Below, piece after piece: positions 17,597 through 24,876 of a stretch of DNA of 64,000 nucleotides (position 1 is the first letter of the stretch; each line of letters opens with the position of its first letter). The stretch comes from Trichococcus palustris. GTDB taxonomy: Bacteria > Bacillota > Bacilli > Lactobacillales > Aerococcaceae. The stretch spans positions 35,440 through 99,439 of the forward strand of contig NZ_FOTD01000010.1 of NCBI RefSeq assembly GCF_900114465.1. The letters run 5' to 3'. A model generated the notes under the pieces. It was not told where the DNA came from, did no database searches, and worked only from the letters and a program-made list of their open reading frames with translations. The translations under genes were made by a program, and so were the position numbers.

Positions 17597-18523
17597 ATGA
17601 AGTTAGCGACAAGAATCAATTCGTTTTTGCCAAAATTCAACAATGATTTAGAGGAAGTTTTGAAAGAATTCAGTCGAATTGGTTTGACACATGTAGACTT
17701 GAACTATCCCGAACACGTTGAGGATATTTCTGCTGAGAAGATGAAAGGGTTTTTAGAGGACAATAACCTTAAGGCAAATGGGGTAGCGTTAAGATTCAGA
17801 AATGAATTCATCAATGGAGAATTAGGAAATGCAGATAAAAACATTTCCGATAATGCATTACAGTTATGTAAAGATGCATGCGATTATTGCCGTGCTATTG
17901 ATGGAGAAGTAGTAACTATTTGGTTAGGGTATGATGGCTTTGACTATTCATTCCAAATCGATTATGAAAAAGTTTGGAATCAAGTCAAAAACTGTATGAT
18001 TGAAATTGCAGATTATGCGCCGGATGTTAAAATTAGTATCGAATACAAACCATTTCAACCAAGAGCGTATGCTTTAATTGACAGCCTGGGATTAGCGATG
18101 TCAATGATGTATGAGATCAACAGAGAAAATATCGGTATTACTTTAGATTATTGTCATATGTTAATGAAACATGAGAATCCGGCTTATGGGGCAAGTATTT
18201 TAGGCAGTCGAGGAAAATTGTTTGGTATTCATCTGAATGATGGATATGGGTTGAACGATGATGGTTTGATGATTGGCACAACTAGTCTGGTTAAGACAAT
18301 TGAATTCATGTATTATACGAAACTGCATAATTATGATCACGCATACTTTTTTGATACTTTCCCAGTTATTGAAGATCCAGCTGAAGAATGTGAAAGAAAC
18401 ATGCGTATGATCAAAAAAATTGATTCTCTTATCGATAGATTAGGCATGGATTATATCGGGGAAATCATTAGTCAAAATAGCGCAGTAAAAGTAAGCGATT
18501 TAGTATTAGAAATCTTAAGCTAA
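17597..18523 (+). CDS. Sugar phosphate isomerase/epimerase (xylose isomerase-like TIM barrel)
   Basis: 308 aa AP-endonuclease-2/xylose-isomerase-like TIM barrel. Metal and catalytic positions are visible in SIEYKPF (about 155), TLDYCHMLM (about 187) and FGIHLNDGYG (about 213), matching the E-D-H-E pattern of ketose 3-epimerases and related enzymes. AAGGAGG lies 7 nt before ATG 17597; a GTG/ATG further upstream has no better site. It is the first gene of an operon with PTS IIBC, so it probably epimerises or isomerises the incoming sugar or sugar phosphate. Exact substrate unknown. Confidence 0.83.
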   Translation: MKLATRINSFLPKFNNDLEEVLKEFSRIGLTHVDLNYPEHVEDISAEKMKGFLEDNNLKANGVALRFRNEFINGELGNADKNISDNALQLCKDACDYCRAIDGEVVTIWLGYDGFDYSFQIDYEKVWNQVKNCMIEIADYAPDVKISIEYKPFQPRAYALIDSLGLAMSMMYEINRENIGITLDYCHMLMKHENPAYGASILGSRGKLFGIHLNDGYGLNDDGLMIGTTSLVKTIEFMYYTKLHNYDHAYFFDTFPVIEDPAEECERNMRMIKKIDSLIDRLGMDYIGEIISQNSAVKVSDLVLEILS

Positions 18524-18580
18524 GATTTCTAATACTGCTAATACTAAGCAATAATCATTTTATTAGGAGGAAGTTGAAAA

Positions 18581-19957
18581 ATGAATTATAAAGTAACCGC
18601 AAAAGGAATTCTGGAAAATGTTGGTGGAGCAGAGAACATATCAAATATGTCTTATTGCGCTACTCGTCTAAGATTGACATTAAAGGATCCGTCCAAAGCG
18701 AATGATAGAGCAGTAAAAGATGTTGATGGAGTAGTCAATGTTGTTAACAAAGCTGGTCAATACCAAATTTTAATTGGCATTGAAGTTCCAAAACTATACG
18801 ATGAGTTTGAGGCGTTGGTGAAAGGTGATGCGAATGCTCAGATAGACAGCAGTGGAGCTGAGCAATCAGATAGTATCATCAGTAATATTTTCTCCGCGAT
18901 TTCAGCAATTTTCGCACCCTTGCTTCCAGCGTTAGCAGGTTCAGGGATTTTACGTGGGTTATTAATTTTAGCCGTACAATTAGGTTTGGTAAGTGACACC
19001 AGTGGAACGTATACCATTTTATCTGTTGCTTCGACTAGCGTCTTTTATTTCTTGCCTGTATTGTTAGCGTTTTCTTCCGCGCGGAGATTTGGAGCCAGTC
19101 CTTATCTCTCAGCTCTAATCGGCGCTGCTCTGCTTAATCCTAATTTCATTGCTCTGATGGGTAATACTGGTAATGGCGCTACAACAACTTTCTTAAAGAT
19201 TCCAGTAGTGTTGATGAACTATAACTCAACGGTCGTTCCGATCATTCTATCCATTTGGGCTTTTTCTTATCTGTACAAATTTTTGGATGCCAAGGTCCCA
19301 GAAACATTAAAGCTTGTAGTGGTTCCGCTAGTTTCATTGGCAATAATGATTCCGCTAACAATGATTGTAATCGGGCCAATCGGTGTATATAGTGGTGAAT
19401 TTGTCGCTAACATCGTTAACTGGCTAATTGAACGCAGCAGCGTTCTAACCGGAATCTTAATTGGTGGCGGCTGGAGTGTTCTTGTAAGTTTAGGTATTCA
19501 CTGGGCAGTTAATCCAATTATGATCAATAATATCTCAACTTATGGTTTTGACTATATTGTACCCTTTACGTTTGCTTGTAACTTTGCGGTTATTGGTACA
19601 ACAATTGGAGTATATTTTAAAGCAAGAAATAAAAAATTACGCAATTTTGCAGTCACAGGGTTAGTTACCATTGCCTTATCTGCGATTATTGAACCAGTAC
19701 TTTTTGGATTATTAGTAAAAAATAAGAAGTTATTCTTAGCTCAAATTATTGGTGGAGCAGTTGGTGGCGCGTACCTAGGTCTGATGAAAGTTGTCACTAA
19801 CGCATTTGTATTTGGTAGTGTTACAACCTTCCCGGCTTTTGTTGGTGAAAACTCATCGAATTTTATTCAAGCTATGATCGGCTTGGCTATTTCGTTAATT
19901 GTTTCGGCTGTACTAGGGTATATCTTTACAAACAAAGATGATGCGTTATTCGAATAA
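18581..19957 (+). CDS. PTS IIBC, glucose/sucrose superfamily, without IIA domain
   Basis: 458 aa. The N-terminal EIIB domain (1-80) has Cys26 in SYCATRLRLTL; residues ~100-455 are the multi-spanning EIIC domain with FAPLLPALAGSGILRG and a GIHWAVNP motif. It imports and phosphorylates a sugar. No EIIA is fused; a free EIIA-Glc-type protein is encoded at 21047 and a fragment of another at 20875. GGAGG lies 9 nt before the ATG. Neighbouring epimerase and AlsE/RpiB genes suggest a rare hexose such as allulose or allose, which is inference. Confidence 0.88.
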   Translation: MNYKVTAKGILENVGGAENISNMSYCATRLRLTLKDPSKANDRAVKDVDGVVNVVNKAGQYQILIGIEVPKLYDEFEALVKGDANAQIDSSGAEQSDSIISNIFSAISAIFAPLLPALAGSGILRGLLILAVQLGLVSDTSGTYTILSVASTSVFYFLPVLLAFSSARRFGASPYLSALIGAALLNPNFIALMGNTGNGATTTFLKIPVVLMNYNSTVVPIILSIWAFSYLYKFLDAKVPETLKLVVVPLVSLAIMIPLTMIVIGPIGVYSGEFVANIVNWLIERSSVLTGILIGGGWSVLVSLGIHWAVNPIMINNISTYGFDYIVPFTFACNFAVIGTTIGVYFKARNKKLRNFAVTGLVTIALSAIIEPVLFGLLVKNKKLFLAQIIGGAVGGAYLGLMKVVTNAFVFGSVTTFPAFVGENSSNFIQAMIGLAISLIVSAVLGYIFTNKDDALFE

Positions 19958-20065
19958 ATGAATCAAAAACGTCTCCTTTCAAAATGAATATTTACATTAC
20001 TATATTATGAATGAATGTGGTATTTTAAAAGAGCATGGATTATTGCTTTGATGAAATACACCATT

Positions 20066-20094
20066 TTGAAAAAAATGTTTCGCGCTGATAATAT
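20066..20094 (+). promoter_or_regulatory. Promoter of deoR-EIIA operon
   Basis: TTGAAA (20066-20071), 17-nt spacer, TAATAT (20089-20094), ending 31 bp before the DeoR start. TGAAA-containing sequences just upstream could be operator half-sites. Confidence 0.65.
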
Positions 20095-20124
20095 AGTTAT
20101 GGAAATAGTCGAAAGGAGATTTAT

Positions 20125-20862
20125 ATGATTCCATATGAAAGACAAGAAAGAATATTAGAAGTATTGGAAAATAGGGGACTTATCAGAATAGAAGAGCTGC
20201 AAAAATTTATTCCGGGTGTTTCCGTTTCCACTCTGAGAAGAGACATAAAGGAACTGGAGAATGCCAATAAGGTTCAGATGTTATCGGGCGGAGCTGTAAA
20301 GATTTGTTCGAGTATTTCTGAACTACCCATGTCTACAAAAACAGCTTTACAAACGAAAGAAAAAAGATATATTGCGGAACTTGCGATGAGAGAAATTGTT
20401 GAAGGTGAAACAATTTACTTAGATTCCGGATCCACCTGTACGATTCTGTTAGGAGAATTGCTCAATAAAAAAATCCATATTATCACTACAAATGCAAACG
20501 TTTTAGGGATAACTGGGAAAATTGAAGCAGATATCACCGTCCTGGGAGGATCATACAATCCCAATATATCGTCATTAAGCGGCCCCTTGACTGAAGCAAA
20601 TATCAAAAACTATATATTTGACAAGGCATTCTTAGGCGCTAATGGGATAGATTTAACTTTCGGTGTGACAACGCCAAACTTGGTTGAAGCAACCAAGAAA
20701 AAAGAAGTCTTCAAACATTCTAAAAAGACTTTTCTACTGTGTGACAGTTCAAAATTCCATAAAGTATCTACTATAAAATCATTTGATTTAGGCGATATTG
20801 TTCTGATATCTGATAAGTCAGATAAAGATTTGGAAAAAGAAATGACAATTATTTCTGAATAA
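20125..20862 (+). CDS. DeoR/GlpR-family regulator
   Basis: 245 aa. N-terminal HTH (about 5-55; YERQERILEVLENRGLIRIE, then STLRRDIKELE) and a C-terminal DeoR sensor domain with the DSGSTCTILLGE and CDSSKFHK motifs that bind a phosphorylated sugar. It should repress the epimerase-PTS operon and be released by its sugar-phosphate intermediate. AAAGGAG lies 7 nt before the ATG. A short EIIA-like fragment and a full EIIA follow in the same operon. Confidence 0.9.
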   Translation: MIPYERQERILEVLENRGLIRIEELQKFIPGVSVSTLRRDIKELENANKVQMLSGGAVKICSSISELPMSTKTALQTKEKRYIAELAMREIVEGETIYLDSGSTCTILLGELLNKKIHIITTNANVLGITGKIEADITVLGGSYNPNISSLSGPLTEANIKNYIFDKAFLGANGIDLTFGVTTPNLVEATKKKEVFKHSKKTFLLCDSSKFHKVSTIKSFDLGDIVLISDKSDKDLEKEMTIISE

Positions 20863-20874
20863 CGGAGAAACATG

Positions 20875-21054
20875 ATGGGACTGTTTAGAAAAAGCGCAGA
20901 AATCTATAATGCTTCAAACGGAGATGTTATTGATCTAGGTGGTATAAAGAATCCTATGTTTGCTGGCGGAATTCAGGATGCAAACACCGTGACAGTCAAA
21001 ATGAAGAAATATTTAAATTATCATAGTGCAAGGAAGGTGCGAAGGCATGTTTAA
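20875..21054 (+). pseudogene. Truncated EIIA-Glc-like fragment
   Basis: 59 aa frame whose first ~35 residues read like the N-terminus of an EIIA-Glc domain: IYNASNGDVIDLGGIKNPMF, comparable to the A-P-x-x-G-x-V-x-x-L-x-x-V-x-D-P-x-F start of the family. The sequence then departs from the family, with no active-site His. It begins with GGAGAAAC ahead of ATG 20875 and overlaps the complete EIIA gene. It may be a relic of a duplicated EIIA gene; a small functional peptide cannot be excluded. Confidence 0.5.
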
Positions 21055-21550
21055 AAATTTATTTAATAAAAAAAAGCAGACTATTGTAGCTGAAGAAAAA
21101 GAATATTTCACTAAAGTAGTAGATGGGGAGACTAAAGAGCTATCTATAGTCGATGATCCATTATTTTCTTCAAAAGCGTTAGGTGACGGGTATGCGATGG
21201 TTGCTGGGGAAAATAAAAAAGAAATATTTTCACCAATAAATGGAGAAATACTAAGTGTGTTTCCTACAAAGCATGCGATTGCAATGAAAAGCACCAATGG
21301 ACTAGAGGTATTAATTCATATAGGCATTGATACGGTTGAACTTCAAGGAAAAGGCTTTGACATGATTGTTAATGAAGGAGAAATAATCAAGCAGGGACAA
21401 CTATTGGGAAGAGTGGATTTTGATTATATTTTGAAGAATAACAAAAGCCCAGATGTTATGGTTATTATTACCAATTTAGAAAGTAGAGAATTTACTTTAA
21501 CTACAAATCCAGAGAATGAATATGTTGGATTTGTTAAGCTGGTAGGTTAA
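21047..21550 (+). CDS. PTS EIIA, glucose (Crr) type
   Basis: 167 aa, full-length single-domain EIIA-Glc. Active-site residues are His76 (FPTKHAIAM) and the phosphorylated His91 (VLIHIGIDTVEL), with GDGYAM and GKGFDMIV motifs. It passes phosphate from HPr to the EIIB domain of the IIBC at 18581, which lacks its own EIIA. GAAGG precedes ATG 21047. It ends the DeoR operon, before the shared terminator at 21635. Confidence 0.9.
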   Translation: MFKNLFNKKKQTIVAEEKEYFTKVVDGETKELSIVDDPLFSSKALGDGYAMVAGENKKEIFSPINGEILSVFPTKHAIAMKSTNGLEVLIHIGIDTVELQGKGFDMIVNEGEIIKQGQLLGRVDFDYILKNNKSPDVMVIITNLESREFTLTTNPENEYVGFVKLVG

Positions 21551-21634
21551 TATGCCGATGGCTCATATTGAGATTTTAGAATGAATGCATGTGGGAAGCG
21601 TCGATGCTCTCAAGAGCAATAAATAAAAAAACAG

Positions 21635-21683
21635 AAATACGCAAGGGCCATCATGAAAGATGATGGATCTTGCGTATTTTTTT
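21635..21683. terminator. Bidirectional terminator between EIIA and lacI genes
   Basis: Long inverted repeat AATACGCAAG..CCATCAT / ATGATGG..CTTGCGTATT with T7 on the plus side and A-rich sequence on the other. It overlaps the stop of the convergent LacI gene. Confidence 0.88.
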
Positions 21684-22695
21684 ACTGTAGTTTACTGGAC
21701 TCCCTTTCAATTAATTGTACTGGAAGTAAATAAATTTTTCCTTTATCTTCTGTTTGGCCATCGATTAGTTTAATCAATGAACTTACTGCCTTTTTGGCAA
21801 TTTTTTCTGTATCTTGTTTGATTGAGCTTAATGTTGGGTTGGAATATTCGCAAGTAGGGACGTTGTCAAATCCAATAATTTTTATGTCTTTGGGTACATC
21901 AATGTTCAGTTCTTTGAGGAATAAGATGATATCCAATCCAATGTTGTCATTTACCGTAAATAATCCATCTGTATCAGGATGATCATTAACGAAATTTTTC
22001 AATAGGGTTTTGTTCTCTTGTTTATTAGTATGAAAGAACAATGTGTTCTCTTCGTTTGAGAAATCTATATTATTCTTCTTTAGCGCGTCTTTGAATCCAC
22101 TAAAACGTTCTTTTGAGCTAGAAGAACTTTTTTTATGAAGAACTATTGCAGGATGTTTGACACCATTCGCGATCAAGTTTTCAGTTGCTTCAAATGCACC
22201 TTGATAGTGGTTAGATGAAATAAAGATCGTTCTATCTTTATCCTTAGGCTCTCTGTCTATGCATACATAAGGAATTTCTTTCTTCGCCGATTGATGTTCA
22301 AACTCAAAATCATCAGCCCCAGAAATAATGATAAGACCATCAATTAGTTTACTTACTAGCACAGATAAGTAAGCTTTCTCCTTTTTGGCATCCCTTGCTG
22401 TATTACAAATAATTGTTGAATATCCCTTATCAAAAAGAATTTCCTCAATCTGTTCAACGACATTTGCGAAGAATAAGTTCGTAATATCCGGCACCAAAAT
22501 GCCAATCGAAAAACTCTTATTCATCCGTAATGTTTTTGCCGAGTAGTTTATTTGGTAGCCGGTTTCTTCAATTACCTTTAATACTTTTTCCTTAGTCTCC
22601 TCTGAAAATCGGCCATTATTATTAAGGACTCTTGAAACCGTCGCAATAGAAACTCCGCTTAATTCTGCAATGTCTTTCATCGAAATATTTTCCAA
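21682..22695 (-). CDS. LacI-family repressor of alsE-rpiB
   Basis: 337 aa LacI/GalR repressor: HTH in SMKDIAELSGVSIATVSRVL, effector domain from IGILVPDITNLFF onward. A TTG at 22695 is chosen, with AGAGGTG about 7 nt upstream; ATG 22680 is an alternative, and the ATG at 22737 lies across an operator, so it is unlikely. It is divergent from alsE, and three near-identical operators (22711, 22840, 22886) lie between them, giving autoregulation and control of alsE-rpiB. Confidence 0.88.
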   Translation of the reverse strand: MENISMKDIAELSGVSIATVSRVLNNNGRFSEETKEKVLKVIEETGYQINYSAKTLRMNKSFSIGILVPDITNLFFANVVEQIEEILFDKGYSTIICNTARDAKKEKAYLSVLVSKLIDGLIIISGADDFEFEHQSAKKEIPYVCIDREPKDKDRTIFISSNHYQGAFEATENLIANGVKHPAIVLHKKSSSSSKERFSGFKDALKKNNIDFSNEENTLFFHTNKQENKTLLKNFVNDHPDTDGLFTVNDNIGLDIILFLKELNIDVPKDIKIIGFDNVPTCEYSNPTLSSIKQDTEKIAKKAVSSLIKLIDGQTEDKGKIYLLPVQLIERESSKLQ

Positions 22696-22710
22696 ATTTT
22701 TCACCTCTCG

Positions 22711-22728
22711 TGAGTTAACGTTTACCCA
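22711..22728. promoter_or_regulatory. LacI operator, lacI side
   Basis: The minus strand reads TGGGTAAACGTTAACTCA, close to the other two sites in this intergenic region. It sits just upstream of the LacI start. Confidence 0.75.
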
Positions 22729-22799
22729 TCTTCCCATGAGTTTACACTATTTTCTCAAAAAATAAAAGATGTAGTTGAAAACGAAGTACAAACTTAGGC

Positions 22800-22829
22800 T
22801 TGACAAGATTGATTTATCAGTGGTATATT
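22800..22829 (+). promoter_or_regulatory. Promoter of alsE-rpiB
   Basis: TTGACA (22800-22805), 18-nt spacer, TATATT (22824-22829). The LacI operator at 22840-22857 begins 10 bp downstream, where bound repressor would block the promoter. Confidence 0.78.
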
Positions 22830-22839
22830 TTACGTGCGA

Positions 22840-22857
22840 TAGGTAAACGATTACCCA
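22840..22857. promoter_or_regulatory. LacI operator, alsE side, proximal
   Basis: TAGGTAAACGATTACCCA, an 18-bp near-palindrome with the central ACG/CGT step of LacI-family sites. Confidence 0.8.
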
Positions 22858-22885
22858 AAAATATCGGATTTATTTTTTTGGGTAA

Positions 22886-22903
22886 TGGGTAAACGATTAC
22901 TCA
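22886..22903. promoter_or_regulatory. LacI operator, alsE side, distal
   Basis: TGGGTAAACGATTACTCA, matching the other site in 16 of 18 positions; centres are 46 bp apart. It lies just before the alsE ribosome site. Confidence 0.8.
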
Positions 22904-22922
22904 AATTAAGGAGCTGATTTTT

Positions 22923-23585
22923 ATGAGAAGAATTATTTGTCCGTCTATGATGTGTGCAGATTTTGCGAATTTAGAGAAGGATGTAGAAGAACTGGATAAA
23001 GCTGGCACTGATATTTTTCATATGGACATAATGGATGGATGTTTTGTTCCAAATTTTGGAATGGGATTACAAGATTTTGAGCTTGTTCGAAAAAGTACCG
23101 ACAAACTTGTAGATGTTCACTTGATGATTATGAACCCAGGAAATTATGTGGAAATGTTCTCAGAGTTAGGAGCGGATATCATTTATATCCACCCAGAAGC
23201 GGATATTCATCCGACAAGGACACTAGATAAAATACGCAGTTTAGGGAAAAGAGCTGGTATCGCAATCAATCCAGGAACCTCTGTTTCAACAATAACGGAT
23301 CTTTTGCCATTAGTTGATTATGTGATGGTTATGACGGTTAATCCTGGTTTTGCTGGACAGAAATACTTGGATTTTACTGATCAAAAAATTGAACGATTGG
23401 TTGAGTTAAAAGAAGAATTTAATTTTGAGATTATGGTAGACGGGGCAATATCGCCTGAAAAAATTGAGAAACTAAGTAACATCGGGGTAGATGGATTTGT
23501 ATTGGGTACTTCAGCATTGTTCGGTAAAGAAGAAAGTTACAATGAAATTATTTCACGCTTAAAAAAAGATAAATTATTTGTATAG
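22923..23585 (+). CDS. alsE: D-allulose-6-phosphate 3-epimerase-like (Rpe superfamily)
   Basis: 220 aa TIM barrel of the ribulose-phosphate 3-epimerase superfamily. Metal-site residues His33 and Asp35 (FHMDIMDG), His66 (DVHLMI) and Asp173 (MVDGAIS) are present. The IHPEA and VMVMTVNPGFAGQ segments are closer to AlsE than to housekeeping Rpe, and the adjacent rpiB and LacI control suggest allulose-6-phosphate to fructose-6-phosphate conversion. Rpe activity cannot be ruled out. AAGGAG lies 8 nt before the ATG. Confidence 0.8.
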   Translation: MRRIICPSMMCADFANLEKDVEELDKAGTDIFHMDIMDGCFVPNFGMGLQDFELVRKSTDKLVDVHLMIMNPGNYVEMFSELGADIIYIHPEADIHPTRTLDKIRSLGKRAGIAINPGTSVSTITDLLPLVDYVMVMTVNPGFAGQKYLDFTDQKIERLVELKEEFNFEIMVDGAISPEKIEKLSNIGVDGFVLGTSALFGKEESYNEIISRLKKDKLFV

Positions 23586-23601
23586 AAGGGGAGAAATTAT
23601 T

Positions 23602-24051
23602 ATGAAAATTGCTATCGGGAGCGATCACGTCGGGTTTGAATTAAAACCCGTTATTATCGAATATTTAAAAGAATTAGGTCATGAAGTGGAAGATTTTGGT
23701 CCTTATACATCTGAACGAACGGACTACCCTAAATATGGGAAAAAAGTTGCTGAAGAGGTAGTTGCTGAAAATTTTGATGCGGGTATTCTAATCTGCGGTA
23801 CGGGAGTTGGTATTTCAATTTCTGCGAACAAGGTAAAAGGAATTAGAGCAGTAGTTTGTAGTGAACCTTATTCCGCAAAACTATCAAAAGAACACAATAA
23901 TACGAACATTCTGGCTTTTGGGTCAAGAGTTGTAGGAATTGAATTAGCTAAAATGATCGTCTCTGAATGGTTAAATGCCGAATTTGAAGGTGGCAGGCAT
24001 CAAAATCGTGTAGAGATGATTAAAGAAATTGAGAAAGAATATAACCGTTAA
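23602..24051 (+). CDS. rpiB: Ribose-5-phosphate / allose-6-phosphate isomerase B
   Basis: 149 aa, full length for RpiB. Asp8-His9 (GSDHVGFELK), Cys65 in GILICGTGVGISISANK and the HNNTNILAFGSR motif are all typical. It interconverts ribose-5-P and ribulose-5-P; family members also isomerise allose-6-P and allulose-6-P. Together with AlsE it would carry allose-6-P to fructose-6-P. GGGGAG precedes ATG 23602, 16 bp after the alsE stop. Confidence 0.9.
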   Translation: MKIAIGSDHVGFELKPVIIEYLKELGHEVEDFGPYTSERTDYPKYGKKVAEEVVAENFDAGILICGTGVGISISANKVKGIRAVVCSEPYSAKLSKEHNNTNILAFGSRVVGIELAKMIVSEWLNAEFEGGRHQNRVEMIKEIEKEYNR

Positions 24052-24116
24052 AGTGGAAGGAGCAACTAAATAGGTTAATAATGCCAGAGTTGCTGTTTGA
24101 TACGTAAAAAAGGATA

Positions 24117-24168
24117 AAAACCCAGTATTGGCCAGAATGACACTCATCCTGGCGAACACTGGGTTTTT
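24117..24168. terminator. Terminator of alsE-rpiB
   Basis: AAAACCCAGT..GGCCAG and CTGGC..ACACTGGGTTTT arms with a T6 end, 66 bp after the rpiB stop. Confidence 0.85.
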
Positions 24169-24309
24169 TCAATTCTCAGGAATAGAATGATTGTTTCGAG
24201 CGCACTATTCTTCAGTGCCAGTCCTAAAATCCAGGAATATCTCAACAAAGAAAGTTCTTTCCCAATTTTATATAAAGAGCGAATAACCTTTGATGACAGC
24301 CGTGTTCCT

Positions 24310-24358
24310 ATTGAATTCATATACTATAATAGCAACTATTATAGTATATGAATTCAAT
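24310..24358. repeat. Perfect 23-bp inverted repeat with 3-nt loop
   Basis: Arms of 23 bp (ATTGAATTCATATACTATAA then TAG, and its exact complement) enclose the loop CAA. It is AT-rich and lacks a T tail, so it is not a normal terminator. The surrounding 825-bp gap (24052-24876) also contains the rpiB terminator and a 99-codon frame at 24541-24840 with no recognisable domain, which I do not call a gene. Confidence 0.85.
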
Positions 24359-24876
24359 TTAATAATATCTAAATAGCAATTTCGAACCAAAAATAGCTGT
24401 ATACAGATCGAGAAACATGGATACCTATAGCACATAAAAAAGCTGATTGCATAAGCCGCGAGGCGCTGAAAAAGTAGCTTAAATTCCACTTAAACCTTTT
24501 ATCTGAATACGGCATCGAAAATGGTTCTTTCCTTTGTTAGTTGAAAGGTAAAAAACAATCAAAGATTGGTGTGGAGAATTCCACGGAAATACGCATGAAA
24601 CTCCTCATAAATCAGTTTGACGTTAGAAGATATGATGATTTCAGGGAACATGGGACTTCTAAAGGCTATCGAAAAATTTATTTTTTCAGGTATTATCCTT
24701 CAGCGGATATAAACATGGGCGCTAACGTCTTTGCTAAGTGCTACAATTGGTTGAATAAACCGATAGATCTGCGAATGTGTAGATGTTGCAAGATATGTAT
24801 TTTTTGTAAAGGTTCCCATGTTCTTTTAAGATGGGATTGAGTGAACAACTATTAATCGTAGAGGAGGAATGGCAGC

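Noticed and set aside
24541..24840. 99-codon frame in the gap before the GH20 gene
   Set aside because: Starts with TTG, no convincing ribosome site, no domain; probably chance in AT-rich DNA.
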